Assembly (NCBI RefSeq): GCF_030380815.1
Contig: NZ_JAUDUY010000004.1
Span: 248,001-312,000, forward strand
Direction of reading: 5' to 3'
Source: Robiginitalea aurantiaca
GTDB taxonomy: Bacteria > Bacteroidota > Bacteroidia > Flavobacteriales > Flavobacteriaceae
DNA: 64,000 nucleotides
A program made the position numbers and the translations under genes. This document shows positions 1-8,524 of the stretch, piece after piece (the stretch's first letter is position 1; each line of letters starts with the position of its first letter). The notes beneath the pieces are model-generated. The model had not been told where the DNA came from, made no database searches, and saw only the letters and a list, made by a program, of their open reading frames with translations.

Positions 1-381
1 GCCGGTACCAATGACATTGCCGGAAATACCGGGCCAACAACACTGGATCAGATTCTCGACAACCTGATCTCCATGACCGAACTCGCCCTGGTAAATAAGG
101 TTGAACCCATATTGTGTTCTGTGCTGCCCGCCCGGAGGTACCATTGGAAGCCCTCCAAACAACCTGATAAAAAAATTCCGGAATTAAACGCCATGATCCG
201 GGATTACGCGGCCTCGCGAAACCTGATTTATGTCGACTATTTCGGGGCGATGGCAAATCCGGATAACGGATTGGATCCCAAACTGGCCCAGGACGGGGTG
301 CACCCAACCCCTGAAGGGTATGCCCTGATGGCTCCCCTGGCGGAAGCAGCGATCCTGAAAGCGATCAGCAGGAATCCCTGA
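1..381 (+). CDS. SGNH/GDSL-family hydrolase, C-terminal part (cut by window start)
   Basis: The reading frame is open from base 1, so the gene begins outside the window. Two family blocks are visible: G-T-N-D at codons 3-6 (block III, oxyanion-hole Asn) and D-G-V-H at about 292-303 (block V, catalytic Asp and His), followed by the usual P-x-x-x-G-Y. An ATG at 73 exists but lies after block III, so it is not the start. Family members are esterases or acetyl-hydrolases acting on lipids or carbohydrates; the substrate cannot be told here. A family 2 glycosyltransferase follows after 24 bp, so a role in glycan metabolism is possible. Confidence 0.85.
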   Translation, partial: AGTNDIAGNTGPTTLDQILDNLISMTELALVNKVEPILCSVLPARRYHWKPSKQPDKKIPELNAMIRDYAASRNLIYVDYFGAMANPDNGLDPKLAQDGVHPTPEGYALMAPLAEAAILKAISRNP

Positions 382-405
382 ATTGCGTCGATAAACCCCT
401 GCTCC

Positions 406-1410
406 ATGATCCCTCTTGTAAGCATACTCATGCCTTTTAAGAATACGGAGGACTTTCTGGTCGAATGCATCAGCTCCATTCACAGCCAGGACTTCTCGTC
501 CTGGGAACTCATCGCAGTCGACGATCATTCAACAGACAACAGCCGCGCCATTGTAAATGAATGGGCCAAAAAGGACCCCAGAATTAAAGTGATCTCAAAC
601 ATTGGAAGCGGGATTATACCAGCCCTGAGAACGGCTTTTGAAATTAGTGCGGGCACTATGGTCACCCGAATGGATTCCGATGACCGAATGGCCTCCGGGC
701 GGCTTTCTCAGATGGTATCGCAATTGGAAGCCCATGGATGCGGGAATATTGCCCTGGGACAGGTTAAGTACTTCTCCGATCGCGGTATTTCGGACGGATA
801 TGCGCGGTATGAACGGTGGCTGAACCAACTAATAGAAAAAGGGACCAATTTCAAGGAAATCTATAAGGAATGTGTCATCCCCTCGCCATGCTGGCTGGTA
901 TACCGGAGTGACCTGGAGGATTGCGGGGCTTTTGAACCTGATCGTTACCCGGAAGACTACGACCTCTGTTTCAGGTTTTACGCCAGGGGCCTGACCTGCC
1001 TGCCTTCTGGTCGCGTACTGCACTTTTGGAGAGATTACGACACCAGAACTTCCCGGACCTCTGAACACTACGCCCAGAACTACTTTCTGGACCTAAAGCT
1101 GGACTACTTCCTAAAGCTCGACTGGAATGACTCCAGGCCTCTGGCGCTTTGGGGGGCAGGATTTAAAGGCAAGCACCTTGCGAAGAGCCTTGTCCTCAAA
1201 GGAATAAAATTCGATTGGCTTTGCGACAACCCGAAAAAAATTGGAAAGACTATTTACGGGGTTCCCCTGTTGCATTTTGAGCACCTGAAGACGCTGAATA
1301 AACCACAAAGCCTTATTGCCGTGGCCAATGAATCGGCCCAGGGAGCAATCCGGAGCTTCCTTCTGCAGACCGATCAGGATCCGGGCAAAGACGCTTTCTT
1401 TTTTTGTTGA
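406..1410 (+). CDS. Family 2 glycosyltransferase with C-terminal nucleotide-binding-like domain
   Basis: The N-terminal 230 residues are a GT-A glycosyltransferase: V-S-I-L-M-P-F near the start, the AVDDHSTDNS segment at about 37-46, D-S-D at 90-92 (metal/nucleotide-sugar binding) and the E-D pair at 183-184 (catalytic base region). Residues 245-334 are an extra domain starting with L-W-G-A-G-F-K-G (GxGxxG at 250-255), like the Rossmann-type dinucleotide fold found at the end of some sugar-modifying enzymes. No membrane segment or signal is visible, so it is probably cytosolic. It starts 24 bp after the GDSL hydrolase. Donor and acceptor are unknown. Confidence 0.85.
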   Translation: MIPLVSILMPFKNTEDFLVECISSIHSQDFSSWELIAVDDHSTDNSRAIVNEWAKKDPRIKVISNIGSGIIPALRTAFEISAGTMVTRMDSDDRMASGRLSQMVSQLEAHGCGNIALGQVKYFSDRGISDGYARYERWLNQLIEKGTNFKEIYKECVIPSPCWLVYRSDLEDCGAFEPDRYPEDYDLCFRFYARGLTCLPSGRVLHFWRDYDTRTSRTSEHYAQNYFLDLKLDYFLKLDWNDSRPLALWGAGFKGKHLAKSLVLKGIKFDWLCDNPKKIGKTIYGVPLLHFEHLKTLNKPQSLIAVANESAQGAIRSFLLQTDQDPGKDAFFFC

Positions 1411-1493
1411 AATGCACAAGGGTGGCAGAAAAAAATAGCTTTAACTATTGTTCATTTATAGATTCGTTAATACGGTGTGGTAAACGAATTGGC

Positions 1494-1501
1494 TATATTT
1501 G
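1494..1501 (+). promoter_or_regulatory. -7 promoter element for the BatA-like operon
   Basis: TATATTTG matches the Bacteroidota -7 consensus TAnnTTTG exactly. Transcription would begin about 5 nt later, leaving a leader of roughly 14 nt before the ATG at 1520. This rules out a TTG start at 1499, which would lie inside the promoter. No clear -33 TTG is seen. Confidence 0.6.
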
Positions 1502-1519
1502 AACCTTTCCCTATTGTCT

Positions 1520-3436
1520 ATGCAACTACAGCACCCGGAACTTCTTTGGGGATTATGGCTTCTGATCATTCCGATTTTAGTGCATCTGCTACGTTTACGC
1601 AGGTACCGCAAAACCCCTTTCACCAATGTTAAGGTCCTCCGGAAAATCTTTTCGGAATCCAACCGGAGCAGCCAGTTAAAAAGATGGCTCTTGCTCTTCA
1701 CCCGCCTCGGTTTGATCGGCGCTTTGGTTATCGGTTTTTGCAAACCTTTTATACCTTCTGAAGGTCTTGATAATAAAAAGGATATAGTCGTTTATATCGA
1801 TAATTCATTTAGTATGCAGGCAAGGCTTGAAAATTCAAATCTTATGGAGTACGCCTGCCAGCAAGTCCTGCAAAATTTTCCGGAGGATTTCCAGTTTTCA
1901 CTGGTCACCCAGACTGAATCTTTTGAACAAGTCACTATAAAGGAATTGCAGCAGCAACTGCTCAATTTGGACTTCAGCCCGTCCACCCTTTCGTCAGATG
2001 AAATCAGGTTGCGTACTTCGGCCATGTATGCCTCTGCGGATTCTACGGACCGGGAACTCTGGGTTCTCTCTGACTTCAAGGGTTGGGATTCGGATGCATG
2101 GGAAAATCAGGATGGGATAACCTTAAAGGGCGTACAGCTGCAGACCGAGGCGCCGGCAAACATCTCCGTAGATTCGGCATATCTGCAAGCGGGGGATGCA
2201 GAGAACCTGGAGGTTGTAGTTGCATTAAACGCCACAACTAATCAGGAAAACGGGGCTGTTTCCCTATACAATGAAGGAGTCCTTATCGCAAAGACAGGAG
2301 TGGAAGAACTCCCGGACGGCAGTTTTCAGGCCCAATTCACCATCCCGGCAGACACAGAAATCAACGGTACCCTGCAGGTCACCGATAATGGTTTGTCTTA
2401 TGACAACACCTTGTACCTTACCCTAAACAAACCCGAAAAAATAAAGGTTCTCAGTATAGGGGAGGATCCCGCAGCTTACCTTGGGAGGATTTTTACGGAT
2501 GATGTCTTTACCCTGGTTCAGACCTCCCTGAGGGAACTGGATTACAGCAATCTGGAACAACAGCACTTAATTGTGCTCAATGAACTTGAAACCCTGCCCC
2601 TATCCCTGGGCAGTGCACTTAAGGAATTTGTAGATCAGGGGGGCAGCCTAATTGTCATTCCTTCCTCAAAATCGCCAGTCACTTCATTCAATAGCTTTTT
2701 AAAGGGATTTGAGATTGGGTATGGGCCACGCAGAACGGGTGTAAACCTGATTACTACCATCAATTTTGACCATCCGGTCTACCGCGAGGTTTTTGAACGT
2801 GCGATCGATAATTTCGAATATCCTCAGACTCAGGTATCCTATCCCCTCCAGGGCCCGCTTCAGCAGATCATAGGGTTTCAGGATGGGACTGCATTTCTTT
2901 CTGAAAGGAATGGCATCTATCTTTTCGCTGCCCCACTGAGTACTGAGAATAGCAATTTCACCAAGTCCCCATTGATTGTGCCCACCCTGTATTCCATCGG
3001 AGTCAAAAGTCTGCCCAGGCCCGACTTATATTTCGAAATCGGCAAAGAGGCGCTTCTGGATCTCGAAATAATCGTTCAGGAAGATGAAATCCTAAAACTA
3101 CAGGGACCCCGGTACGAGGTGATTCCACTTCAGCAGTCTTTCGCCCGAAAGACACGTCTGTATTTTGGAACGGAACCCTCTCTGAGCGGGAACTACCAGG
3201 TTACATATGGTGATGAATCGCTGCGTACGGTAAGCTTTAACTACCCCAGAAAGGAGAGTTTTCAGGCTGCATCCGCAGCAACAATTCCAGCATCTTTTAC
3301 AACCTATTCGGATGTCCCAAGCCTAATTTCCGAGTATCAAAACACGACCCGTGTAACTTCCCTTTGGAAATGGTTTATTATTTTAGCACTGCTATTTATG
3401 ATGGCTGAAATGATACTTCAAAAAACCATGCGATGA
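1520..3436 (+). CDS. BatA-domain membrane protein with von Willebrand A-like domain
   Basis: About 638 residues. The N-terminus has the BatA layout: a hydrophobic helix around residues 8-25 (LLWGLWLLIIPILVHLL), a short basic loop, and a second helix around 55-75. A MIDAS-like D-N-S-F-S follows at about residue 88, so a metal-binding vWA-like domain probably faces the periplasm. The central part is beta-rich and undefined, and one helix (WKWFIILALLFMMAEMIL) closes the C-terminus. Proteins with this N-terminus occur in Bat aerotolerance-type clusters, but no MoxR ATPase is nearby, so this is a stand-alone member. Its last four bases overlap the next start (ATGA), indicating translational coupling. 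Confidence 0.85.
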   Translation: MQLQHPELLWGLWLLIIPILVHLLRLRRYRKTPFTNVKVLRKIFSESNRSSQLKRWLLLFTRLGLIGALVIGFCKPFIPSEGLDNKKDIVVYIDNSFSMQARLENSNLMEYACQQVLQNFPEDFQFSLVTQTESFEQVTIKELQQQLLNLDFSPSTLSSDEIRLRTSAMYASADSTDRELWVLSDFKGWDSDAWENQDGITLKGVQLQTEAPANISVDSAYLQAGDAENLEVVVALNATTNQENGAVSLYNEGVLIAKTGVEELPDGSFQAQFTIPADTEINGTLQVTDNGLSYDNTLYLTLNKPEKIKVLSIGEDPAAYLGRIFTDDVFTLVQTSLRELDYSNLEQQHLIVLNELETLPLSLGSALKEFVDQGGSLIVIPSSKSPVTSFNSFLKGFEIGYGPRRTGVNLITTINFDHPVYREVFERAIDNFEYPQTQVSYPLQGPLQQIIGFQDGTAFLSERNGIYLFAAPLSTENSNFTKSPLIVPTLYSIGVKSLPRPDLYFEIGKEALLDLEIIVQEDEILKLQGPRYEVIPLQQSFARKTRLYFGTEPSLSGNYQVTYGDESLRTVSFNYPRKESFQAASAATIPASFTTYSDVPSLISEYQNTTRVTSLWKWFIILALLFMMAEMILQKTMR

Positions 3437-4686
3437 ATCTACTGATCAAATCCGCAACCATCATCGACAAATCCCAGCCGTCGCTACACTTAAAGAAAAG
3501 GGATATTCTCATTGAAAAAGGGCTGATACAAGCTATTGGAGTTCGTATTGAGGCGGGAAAGAAAACCCGGGTAATCGAGCTCAAAAATCTTCACGTTTCT
3601 CCGGGCTGGTTTGATAGTAGCGTAAGTTTTGGGGAGCCCGGATACGAAGAGCGGGAAACAATTTCCAACGGCCTGGAAGTAGCTGCATCAGCTGGTTTCA
3701 CCGGAATTGTATTAAACACCAACACCCACCCGAGTCCGGACACTAGTGGCGATATCGTCTTTCTAAAAGAAACGGGCAAAGGTCACAGTACATCCTTATA
3801 CCCCATGGGAACGGTAAGCATGGGCGCTAATGGGGCGGAACTCTCGGAAATGTACGATATGAGTCTTTCGGGAGCGGTAGCCTTCAGCGACTATAAACAC
3901 GCACTGGACAATCCAAACCTGTTAAAACTGGCCCTGCTATATACACAAAACTTCGATGCCCTTGTGTATTCATTCCCTCAGGACGGACAGTTGAGTCCGA
4001 AAGGTCAAATGCACGAAGGGGAGGTTTCCATGCGCCTGGGGTTGCGAGGAATTCCAACACTCACTGAAGAACTCCGGATAGCCCGCGATCTGGCCATCCT
4101 CCAATATACGGGAGGAAAACTGCATATTCCCACCATCTCAACAGCCTCATCGGTCAACCTGATCGCCGCCGCAAAAAAGAACGGCCTGGATGTGAGTTGC
4201 AGCGTTGCCATCCACCATTTGTGGTTTACCGATGAAGTCCTTGACGGATTTGACAGCCGGTATAAAACCCTGCCGCCCCTGAGAGGCAAAAAAGACTCTA
4301 AAGCCCTTCAAAAAGCACTGGCAGAAGGGGTTATCGATTTTGTCACCTCTGACCACTGCCCCCTGGATGTGGAAGAAAAACGCCGGGAATTTGACCAGGC
4401 GGCTTTCGGAGCTTTGGGGCTGGAGGAATCTTTTGGGGTTCTTAACCAGATTTACGGACCTGAAGTAGCCTCAGAAATCCTCGGAAGGGGTCGAAAGCGA
4501 TTTGGTCTCGCAGAGGCGAAGCTGGCCGCCGGCCAGCCGGCCGAACTGACTTTATTCGACCCGGAGGCCGAATACACTTTATCCCGCGAGAGTCTGTTGA
4601 GCACCTCCGGGAATTCAATGTTCCTTGGAATCCCTTTGAAGGGAAAAGCCTATGGCATCATTCGGGGTGAAAAAACAAGTATATAG
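3433..4686 (+). CDS. Dihydroorotase-like protein lacking the zinc ligands (probable pseudo-enzyme)
   Basis: 417 residues, the length of type I dihydroorotase, and alignable by eye along its whole length (SGAVAFSD, LGLRGIP, HHLWFTDE, PPLR, SDHCP). The metal site is gone. Where active enzymes read D-x-H-x-H-x-R-E-P-G, this protein has D61-S-S-V-S-F-G-E-P-G70, so both His and the substrate Arg are lost. The His of the H-x-E-D segment is Phe181, and the His of the LHIxHxST segment is Thr234. Asp153 and Asp307 remain. Known non-catalytic homologues (for example Pseudomonas PyrC') serve as structural partners of aspartate carbamoyltransferase. That role is inferred here, because pyrB is not in the window. 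It overlaps the BatA-like gene by 4 bp. Confidence 0.88.
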   Translation: MNLLIKSATIIDKSQPSLHLKKRDILIEKGLIQAIGVRIEAGKKTRVIELKNLHVSPGWFDSSVSFGEPGYEERETISNGLEVAASAGFTGIVLNTNTHPSPDTSGDIVFLKETGKGHSTSLYPMGTVSMGANGAELSEMYDMSLSGAVAFSDYKHALDNPNLLKLALLYTQNFDALVYSFPQDGQLSPKGQMHEGEVSMRLGLRGIPTLTEELRIARDLAILQYTGGKLHIPTISTASSVNLIAAAKKNGLDVSCSVAIHHLWFTDEVLDGFDSRYKTLPPLRGKKDSKALQKALAEGVIDFVTSDHCPLDVEEKRREFDQAAFGALGLEESFGVLNQIYGPEVASEILGRGRKRFGLAEAKLAAGQPAELTLFDPEAEYTLSRESLLSTSGNSMFLGIPLKGKAYGIIRGEKTSI

Positions 4687-5013
4687 ATGCAGCAACCGGA
4701 TTCCAATGGGAAAACCATCGCTATAATTTCCTATTTGACCATGGTTGGGGCGCTTATCGCCATCACCATGAATGCAGAACCCAAATACGATTTTGCCCGG
4801 TTTCATATTCGCCAGGCCTTCGGATTACACCTGGGATTTCTGGCGTTTGCACTTTTCCTGAGTCAATGGTGGCACCCTTATGCCTGGTTCGGCCTTTATC
4901 TCTGCTATTTTATCCTTTGGATCTATGGTTTTCTGGGTGCTGTTCAGGGGTACAAGCGATTGGTTCCCCTTGTTGGATCCCTTTTTCAGCGTTGGTTTTT
5001 ATTTATTAATTAA
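4687..5013 (+). CDS. Small membrane protein, DUF4870/Tic20-like
   Basis: 108 residues, starting on the base after the dihydroorotase-like stop. Three hydrophobic helices are visible (around residues 10-27, 45-62 and 65-88). A conserved-looking F-A-R-F-H-I-R-Q-A-F segment lies between helices 1 and 2; the F-H-x-x-Q-A/S motif is typical of DUF4870/YtjA-like import-component families. The function is unknown. The stop codon shares one base with the next ATG (TAATG), so it is probably translated together with the esterase gene. Confidence 0.75.
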   Translation: MQQPDSNGKTIAIISYLTMVGALIAITMNAEPKYDFARFHIRQAFGLHLGFLAFALFLSQWWHPYAWFGLYLCYFILWIYGFLGAVQGYKRLVPLVGSLFQRWFLFIN

Positions 5014-5681
5014 TGGCTTTACAAAACTCTGTTCAATTACCCCTGGAATACCTGATCCGGCCTGGTACAGGTGAAAAGGGGCCTTACCCCTGCCTTTTTA
5101 TGCTGCACGGATACGGAAGCAACGAGGCCGACCTGTTCTCCTTTGCAGCAGAATTACCCCAGGAGCTTTGTATCATCTCCCTAAGGGCACCCTATGATTT
5201 ACAGCCTTTTGGGCATGCGTGGTACGCCATTAACTTCGAGAGTTCCCAGGGGAAGTGGAATGATGTCCCCCAGGCAGTGGAGTCCAGAGATCTGGTCCTC
5301 AATACCATAGACCTTGCCATTGCCGGATATGACCTGGACCCGGAACGAATCAGTTTACTGGGTTTCAGCCAGGGCAGCATCCTGAGTTATTCCCTGGCCC
5401 TCTCCTACCCGGATCGGGTTAAATCGCTGATTGCCCTCAGCGGGTACATCGATCCTGAAATGCTTGTGAAAGGTTTTACATCAGGAGATTTGACTCAGCT
5501 GCAAATCTATGCTTCCCATGGCCAGGTAGATCCTATAATACCCTCTGCCTGGGCTCAGGAGTCCGTTGCCTTTCTAAAATCACATGGGATTACCGTTACT
5601 TACGAAGAATACCCTGTAGGACACGGGGTTTCTGCTGCAAACCTGTCTTCCTTCAAGAGATGGATGGCCGACAAATACTGA
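5013..5681 (+). CDS. Phospholipase/carboxylesterase-family alpha/beta hydrolase
   Basis: 222 residues. The catalytic triad can be read: Ser119 in G-F-S-Q-G, Asp173 in G-Q-V-D-P-I-I-P and His204 in V-G-H-G-V. The L-H-G-Y-G-S-N oxyanion loop sits near residue 31. The length and motifs fit the acyl-protein thioesterase/carboxylesterase family (PF02230). There is no signal peptide, so it is probably cytosolic. It is the last gene of the run that starts at 1520 and overlaps the preceding stop by one base. The physiological ester is unknown. Confidence 0.85.
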   Translation: MALQNSVQLPLEYLIRPGTGEKGPYPCLFMLHGYGSNEADLFSFAAELPQELCIISLRAPYDLQPFGHAWYAINFESSQGKWNDVPQAVESRDLVLNTIDLAIAGYDLDPERISLLGFSQGSILSYSLALSYPDRVKSLIALSGYIDPEMLVKGFTSGDLTQLQIYASHGQVDPIIPSAWAQESVAFLKSHGITVTYEEYPVGHGVSAANLSSFKRWMADKY

Positions 5682-6176
5682 TTATTGGCTCCGGGTATAT
5701 AAAAGGTGGTCTATCAGGGTGAAGTCGGCGCCGAGATCCTCTCGGATTTCATATCCGATAAGCAGTTCACCCCAGTATTTACCATCCGAGAAATCCGCAA
5801 TGATCCAGCGATGGTTCAGGAGTTTAATTTTGTTGATCTTAAAATCACCCTCCATACCTTCATACGGAACAAGGGGATTGTTTCCCGGCATCTCATTGGT
5901 TTCTAGTAGTTTATCAGCTATATACCGCATAGGATCCTCAAGCTCATATGGATCCGTATAGGCCAGGGCATCGTCGTTGTTTTCAAGGCTGAAGTATTGA
6001 AGGTCCTGAATGGTGAGCTGATACTCCTGAAGTGAATCCCGCAGATCGCGGGTGGTCTGCTGCAGCGCATCGATTTCAGCCTCCCGGCTCTTGAGTCTCC
6101 GCGAACCACTTACCGCAAGATAAAGCGCTACCAGGGCGGCGAAAACAAAAAGATATTGAAACAGGTTTTTTTTCAT
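5682..6176 (-). CDS. Membrane-anchored coiled-coil protein, unknown function
   Basis: 164 residues: an N-terminal hydrophobic segment (FQYLFVFAALVALYLAV, about 6-22), then a heptad-like region at about 25-60 rich in Arg, Glu, Leu and Gln that looks like a coiled coil, then a globular part (KLLNHRWIIADFSDGKYWGE) at about 115-137. This layout is common among uncharacterised flavobacterial proteins. It is convergent with the esterase gene with no spacer. It lies 4 bp downstream of the PhnP-like gene on the same strand, so the two are likely co-transcribed. Confidence 0.75.
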   Translation of the reverse strand: MKKNLFQYLFVFAALVALYLAVSGSRRLKSREAEIDALQQTTRDLRDSLQEYQLTIQDLQYFSLENNDDALAYTDPYELEDPMRYIADKLLETNEMPGNNPLVPYEGMEGDFKINKIKLLNHRWIIADFSDGKYWGELLIGYEIREDLGADFTLIDHLLYTRSQ

Positions 6177-6180
6177 GGGG

Positions 6181-6999
6181 TTACAGTGTTATGGTCAGAT
6201 TGTCGTAGGCCAGTCTTACGTGGTCAGGCAATTCCTTTTCAACAGCTTCGTGAAACCCCAATTTATGACTGATATGGGTTAGAAATGCACGCTCGGGTTT
6301 CACGCGGTCTATAAAAGCAAGTGCTTCCTCCAGATTGAAATGGGAATGATGTGATTCCTTTCTTAACGCATTTATTGTTAATACTTTAAGGCCTTCCAGG
6401 TATTGTATTTCTTCAGGCTCTATGGTCTTTACGTCCGTCAGATAGGCAAAATCCTTTATGCGATATCCAAAAACCTGAAGTCGGTTGTGCCAGGCCTCAA
6501 CCGGGGTAATCCATAGCCCGTCCAATTCAAAGGGCCGACCCCGTTGTACCTCGTGAATCTTTACCGCCGGGGCACCCGGATAGCGATTTTCTCCTGCAAA
6601 AATATAATCAAACCGATGTTGTAAAGAAGCTATCACACGTTTGTGAGCATAGACCGGAATATCACCCTGTTTAAAAAAATAGGGGCGGATATCGTCAATT
6701 CCAGCCGTGTGGTCTGCGTGTTCGTGAGTGAATAAAATGGCATCCAGCCGCTCGATGGGATTCCGCAGCATTTGCTGCCTGAAATCGGGTCCGCAATCTA
6801 TCACAAAATTGTAGCCATCGGTCTGCACCAGAACCGATACCCTTAATCGTTTATCCCTCGGATCTTCACTAAGACATACCGGATCTGAACTCCCGATAAC
6901 CGGGATGCCCTGAGATGTTCCGGTGCCCAAAAAAGTAATCTTCAACCGCTGGTCTATTTTATCCAAATTTATAACATATTTATTACTTGGATCGTTCAA
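6181..6999 (-). CDS. MBL-fold metallo-hydrolase, PhnP-like
   Basis: Metallo-beta-lactamase fold. The metal site H-E-H-A-D-H is at residues 92-97, preceded by the characteristic F-L-G-T-G-T-S-Q-G-I-P near residue 23. That start, and the C-L-S-E-D-P-R-D segment, place it with the PhnP/phosphoribosyl cyclic phosphodiesterase-like branch. No C-P lyase genes are nearby, so the substrate is uncertain. The ATG at 6999 gives 272 residues. A TTG at 6945 would begin just before the conserved core and cannot be excluded. It is divergent from the gene at 7034 and upstream of the coiled-coil gene by 4 bp. Confidence 0.82.
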   Translation of the reverse strand: MNDPSNKYVINLDKIDQRLKITFLGTGTSQGIPVIGSSDPVCLSEDPRDKRLRVSVLVQTDGYNFVIDCGPDFRQQMLRNPIERLDAILFTHEHADHTAGIDDIRPYFFKQGDIPVYAHKRVIASLQHRFDYIFAGENRYPGAPAVKIHEVQRGRPFELDGLWITPVEAWHNRLQVFGYRIKDFAYLTDVKTIEPEEIQYLEGLKVLTINALRKESHHSHFNLEEALAFIDRVKPERAFLTHISHKLGFHEAVEKELPDHVRLAYDNLTITL

Positions 7000-7005
7000 T
7001 CTTTA

Positions 7006-7013
7006 TACCTTTG
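7006..7013 (+). promoter_or_regulatory. -7 promoter element for the 7034 gene
   Basis: TACCTTTG matches TAnnTTTG exactly, with a TTG at 6987-6989 (16 bp upstream) as a possible -33 element. It lies 21 bp before the ATG at 7034, which supports that start over an ATG at 6923 inside the divergent gene. Confidence 0.6.
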
Positions 7014-7033
7014 TTTATTGTAATACCTCCAAT

Positions 7034-8494
7034 ATGGCCACTGTGCAAAAGAATGAATTTGCCTTTGAAAACGTTCCTTCCGTCAAAGCAAAGACGCTTC
7101 GCATTAATTTAAACCCCGATATCTATGGCACTTTTGCGGAAATAGGCGCCGGACAGGAAACAGCGCGTCATTTCTTTCGGGCTGGTGGTGCCTCTGGCAC
7201 TATAGCCAAGGCGATGAGCGCATATGACAAAGCATTCAGTGATGCTATTTACGGTGTGGAGGAAGATAATCGCTACGTTACCCAGAGCCGCCTGAAAAAA
7301 ATGCTTTCCCACGAAATGCGGCTTATGGAAGAGCGTATTCCACGTGCTGAGCATCCCGACCGTCTCTTCTTTGCCTATGCCAACACGGTGGCGACAATTG
7401 ATTTCACCAAACGGTATAAAGGCCACGGTTGGATGGGGATCCGGTTTCAGCTGGACCCGAAACAAAAAGAATTCGACGAAATTATTCTTCATGTTAGGTT
7501 TCGTCAGAACGAGGCCCGACTACAGCAAGAAACCCTGGGTATAATTGGGGTTAACCTGATTTATGGCGCTTTTTTCAAATACCACAAACCGCGTAAACTC
7601 CTGAAATACCTCTATGATCACATCGATAAGGATACCCTTGAAATCGATATGATCAATTTTTCCGGGCCGAGTTTTTCTGAGGTGGATAATCGACTGATGA
7701 GCCTGCAACTGATCAAAAACGGCATGACCGACGCGGTGATGTTCGGCTCTGATGGCAACAACCTCTTGCCTGCAGCTGTTCTTTACAAGAAAAATATCAT
7801 GGCTTTAAGGGGTAGTTTCCGCCCTGTGACCAAAGTCAACATGGACATGTTTAAAAAGTCCTATGATATCTTTATCCGGGAACAAACAGTTAAGGAAGAA
7901 AACACCATTGTGATTTTTGAAATTACCCTTTCCAACTTAAAGGCTTCAGGGGAAATCGATGAGCAGGACTTTATGGATCGGGCAGAATTGCTATGCTCCT
8001 TGGGGCATATGGTAATGATCTCTAACTTCCAGGAATATTTCAAACTTGTCGAATATTTCAATAACTACACCAAAGAGCGCATGGGGCTCACCATGGGCGT
8101 GAGCAACCTCATAGATGTTTTTGACGAAAAGTATTACCGCCATTTGAGCGGCGGTATTCTCGAGGCCTTCGGGAAGTTATTTTTCAAAAACCTCATCGTC
8201 TACCTCTATCCGATGCGGGATCCGGAAACCGGAAGAATCCTCACCAGCAATAACATCAAGGTACATCCGCGTATGAAGGAGCTCTATAAGTTCTTTAAGT
8301 ACAATGGGAAGGTTATGGACATCATTGACTACGACCCTGAGGTTCTCGATATATACTCCAGGGATGTATTGAAGAAAATTACCAACCACCAGGAAGGTTG
8401 GGAAGAAATGCTGCCTGACGGCGTGGCAAACACGATAAAGGAGAATCACTTATTCCTGCCCAAGAAAAATACGGCTACCCAGGAAGTTGAGTAA
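7034..8494 (+). CDS. Conserved flavobacterial protein of unknown function
   Basis: 486 residues with no signal peptide or membrane segment. I recognise it as a strongly conserved flavobacterial family (F-E-N-V-P-S-V-K-A-K-T-L-R-I near the start, GAGQETARHFFRAGGASGT at about 38-56). From memory, database entries sometimes label it TonB-dependent receptor or nicotinate-nucleotide adenylyltransferase. Nothing here supports either: there is no beta-barrel, no TonB box and no HxGH nucleotidyltransferase motif. An alpha/beta cytosolic protein is likely (GMTDAVMFGSDGNN, TIVIFEITLSNL). The start follows from the -7 element at 7006. Confidence 0.85.
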   Translation: MATVQKNEFAFENVPSVKAKTLRINLNPDIYGTFAEIGAGQETARHFFRAGGASGTIAKAMSAYDKAFSDAIYGVEEDNRYVTQSRLKKMLSHEMRLMEERIPRAEHPDRLFFAYANTVATIDFTKRYKGHGWMGIRFQLDPKQKEFDEIILHVRFRQNEARLQQETLGIIGVNLIYGAFFKYHKPRKLLKYLYDHIDKDTLEIDMINFSGPSFSEVDNRLMSLQLIKNGMTDAVMFGSDGNNLLPAAVLYKKNIMALRGSFRPVTKVNMDMFKKSYDIFIREQTVKEENTIVIFEITLSNLKASGEIDEQDFMDRAELLCSLGHMVMISNFQEYFKLVEYFNNYTKERMGLTMGVSNLIDVFDEKYYRHLSGGILEAFGKLFFKNLIVYLYPMRDPETGRILTSNNIKVHPRMKELYKFFKYNGKVMDIIDYDPEVLDIYSRDVLKKITNHQEGWEEMLPDGVANTIKENHLFLPKKNTATQEVE

Positions 8495-8524
8495 ATCCCG
8501 GGTAATCCGATTTCTTTAAGACTA

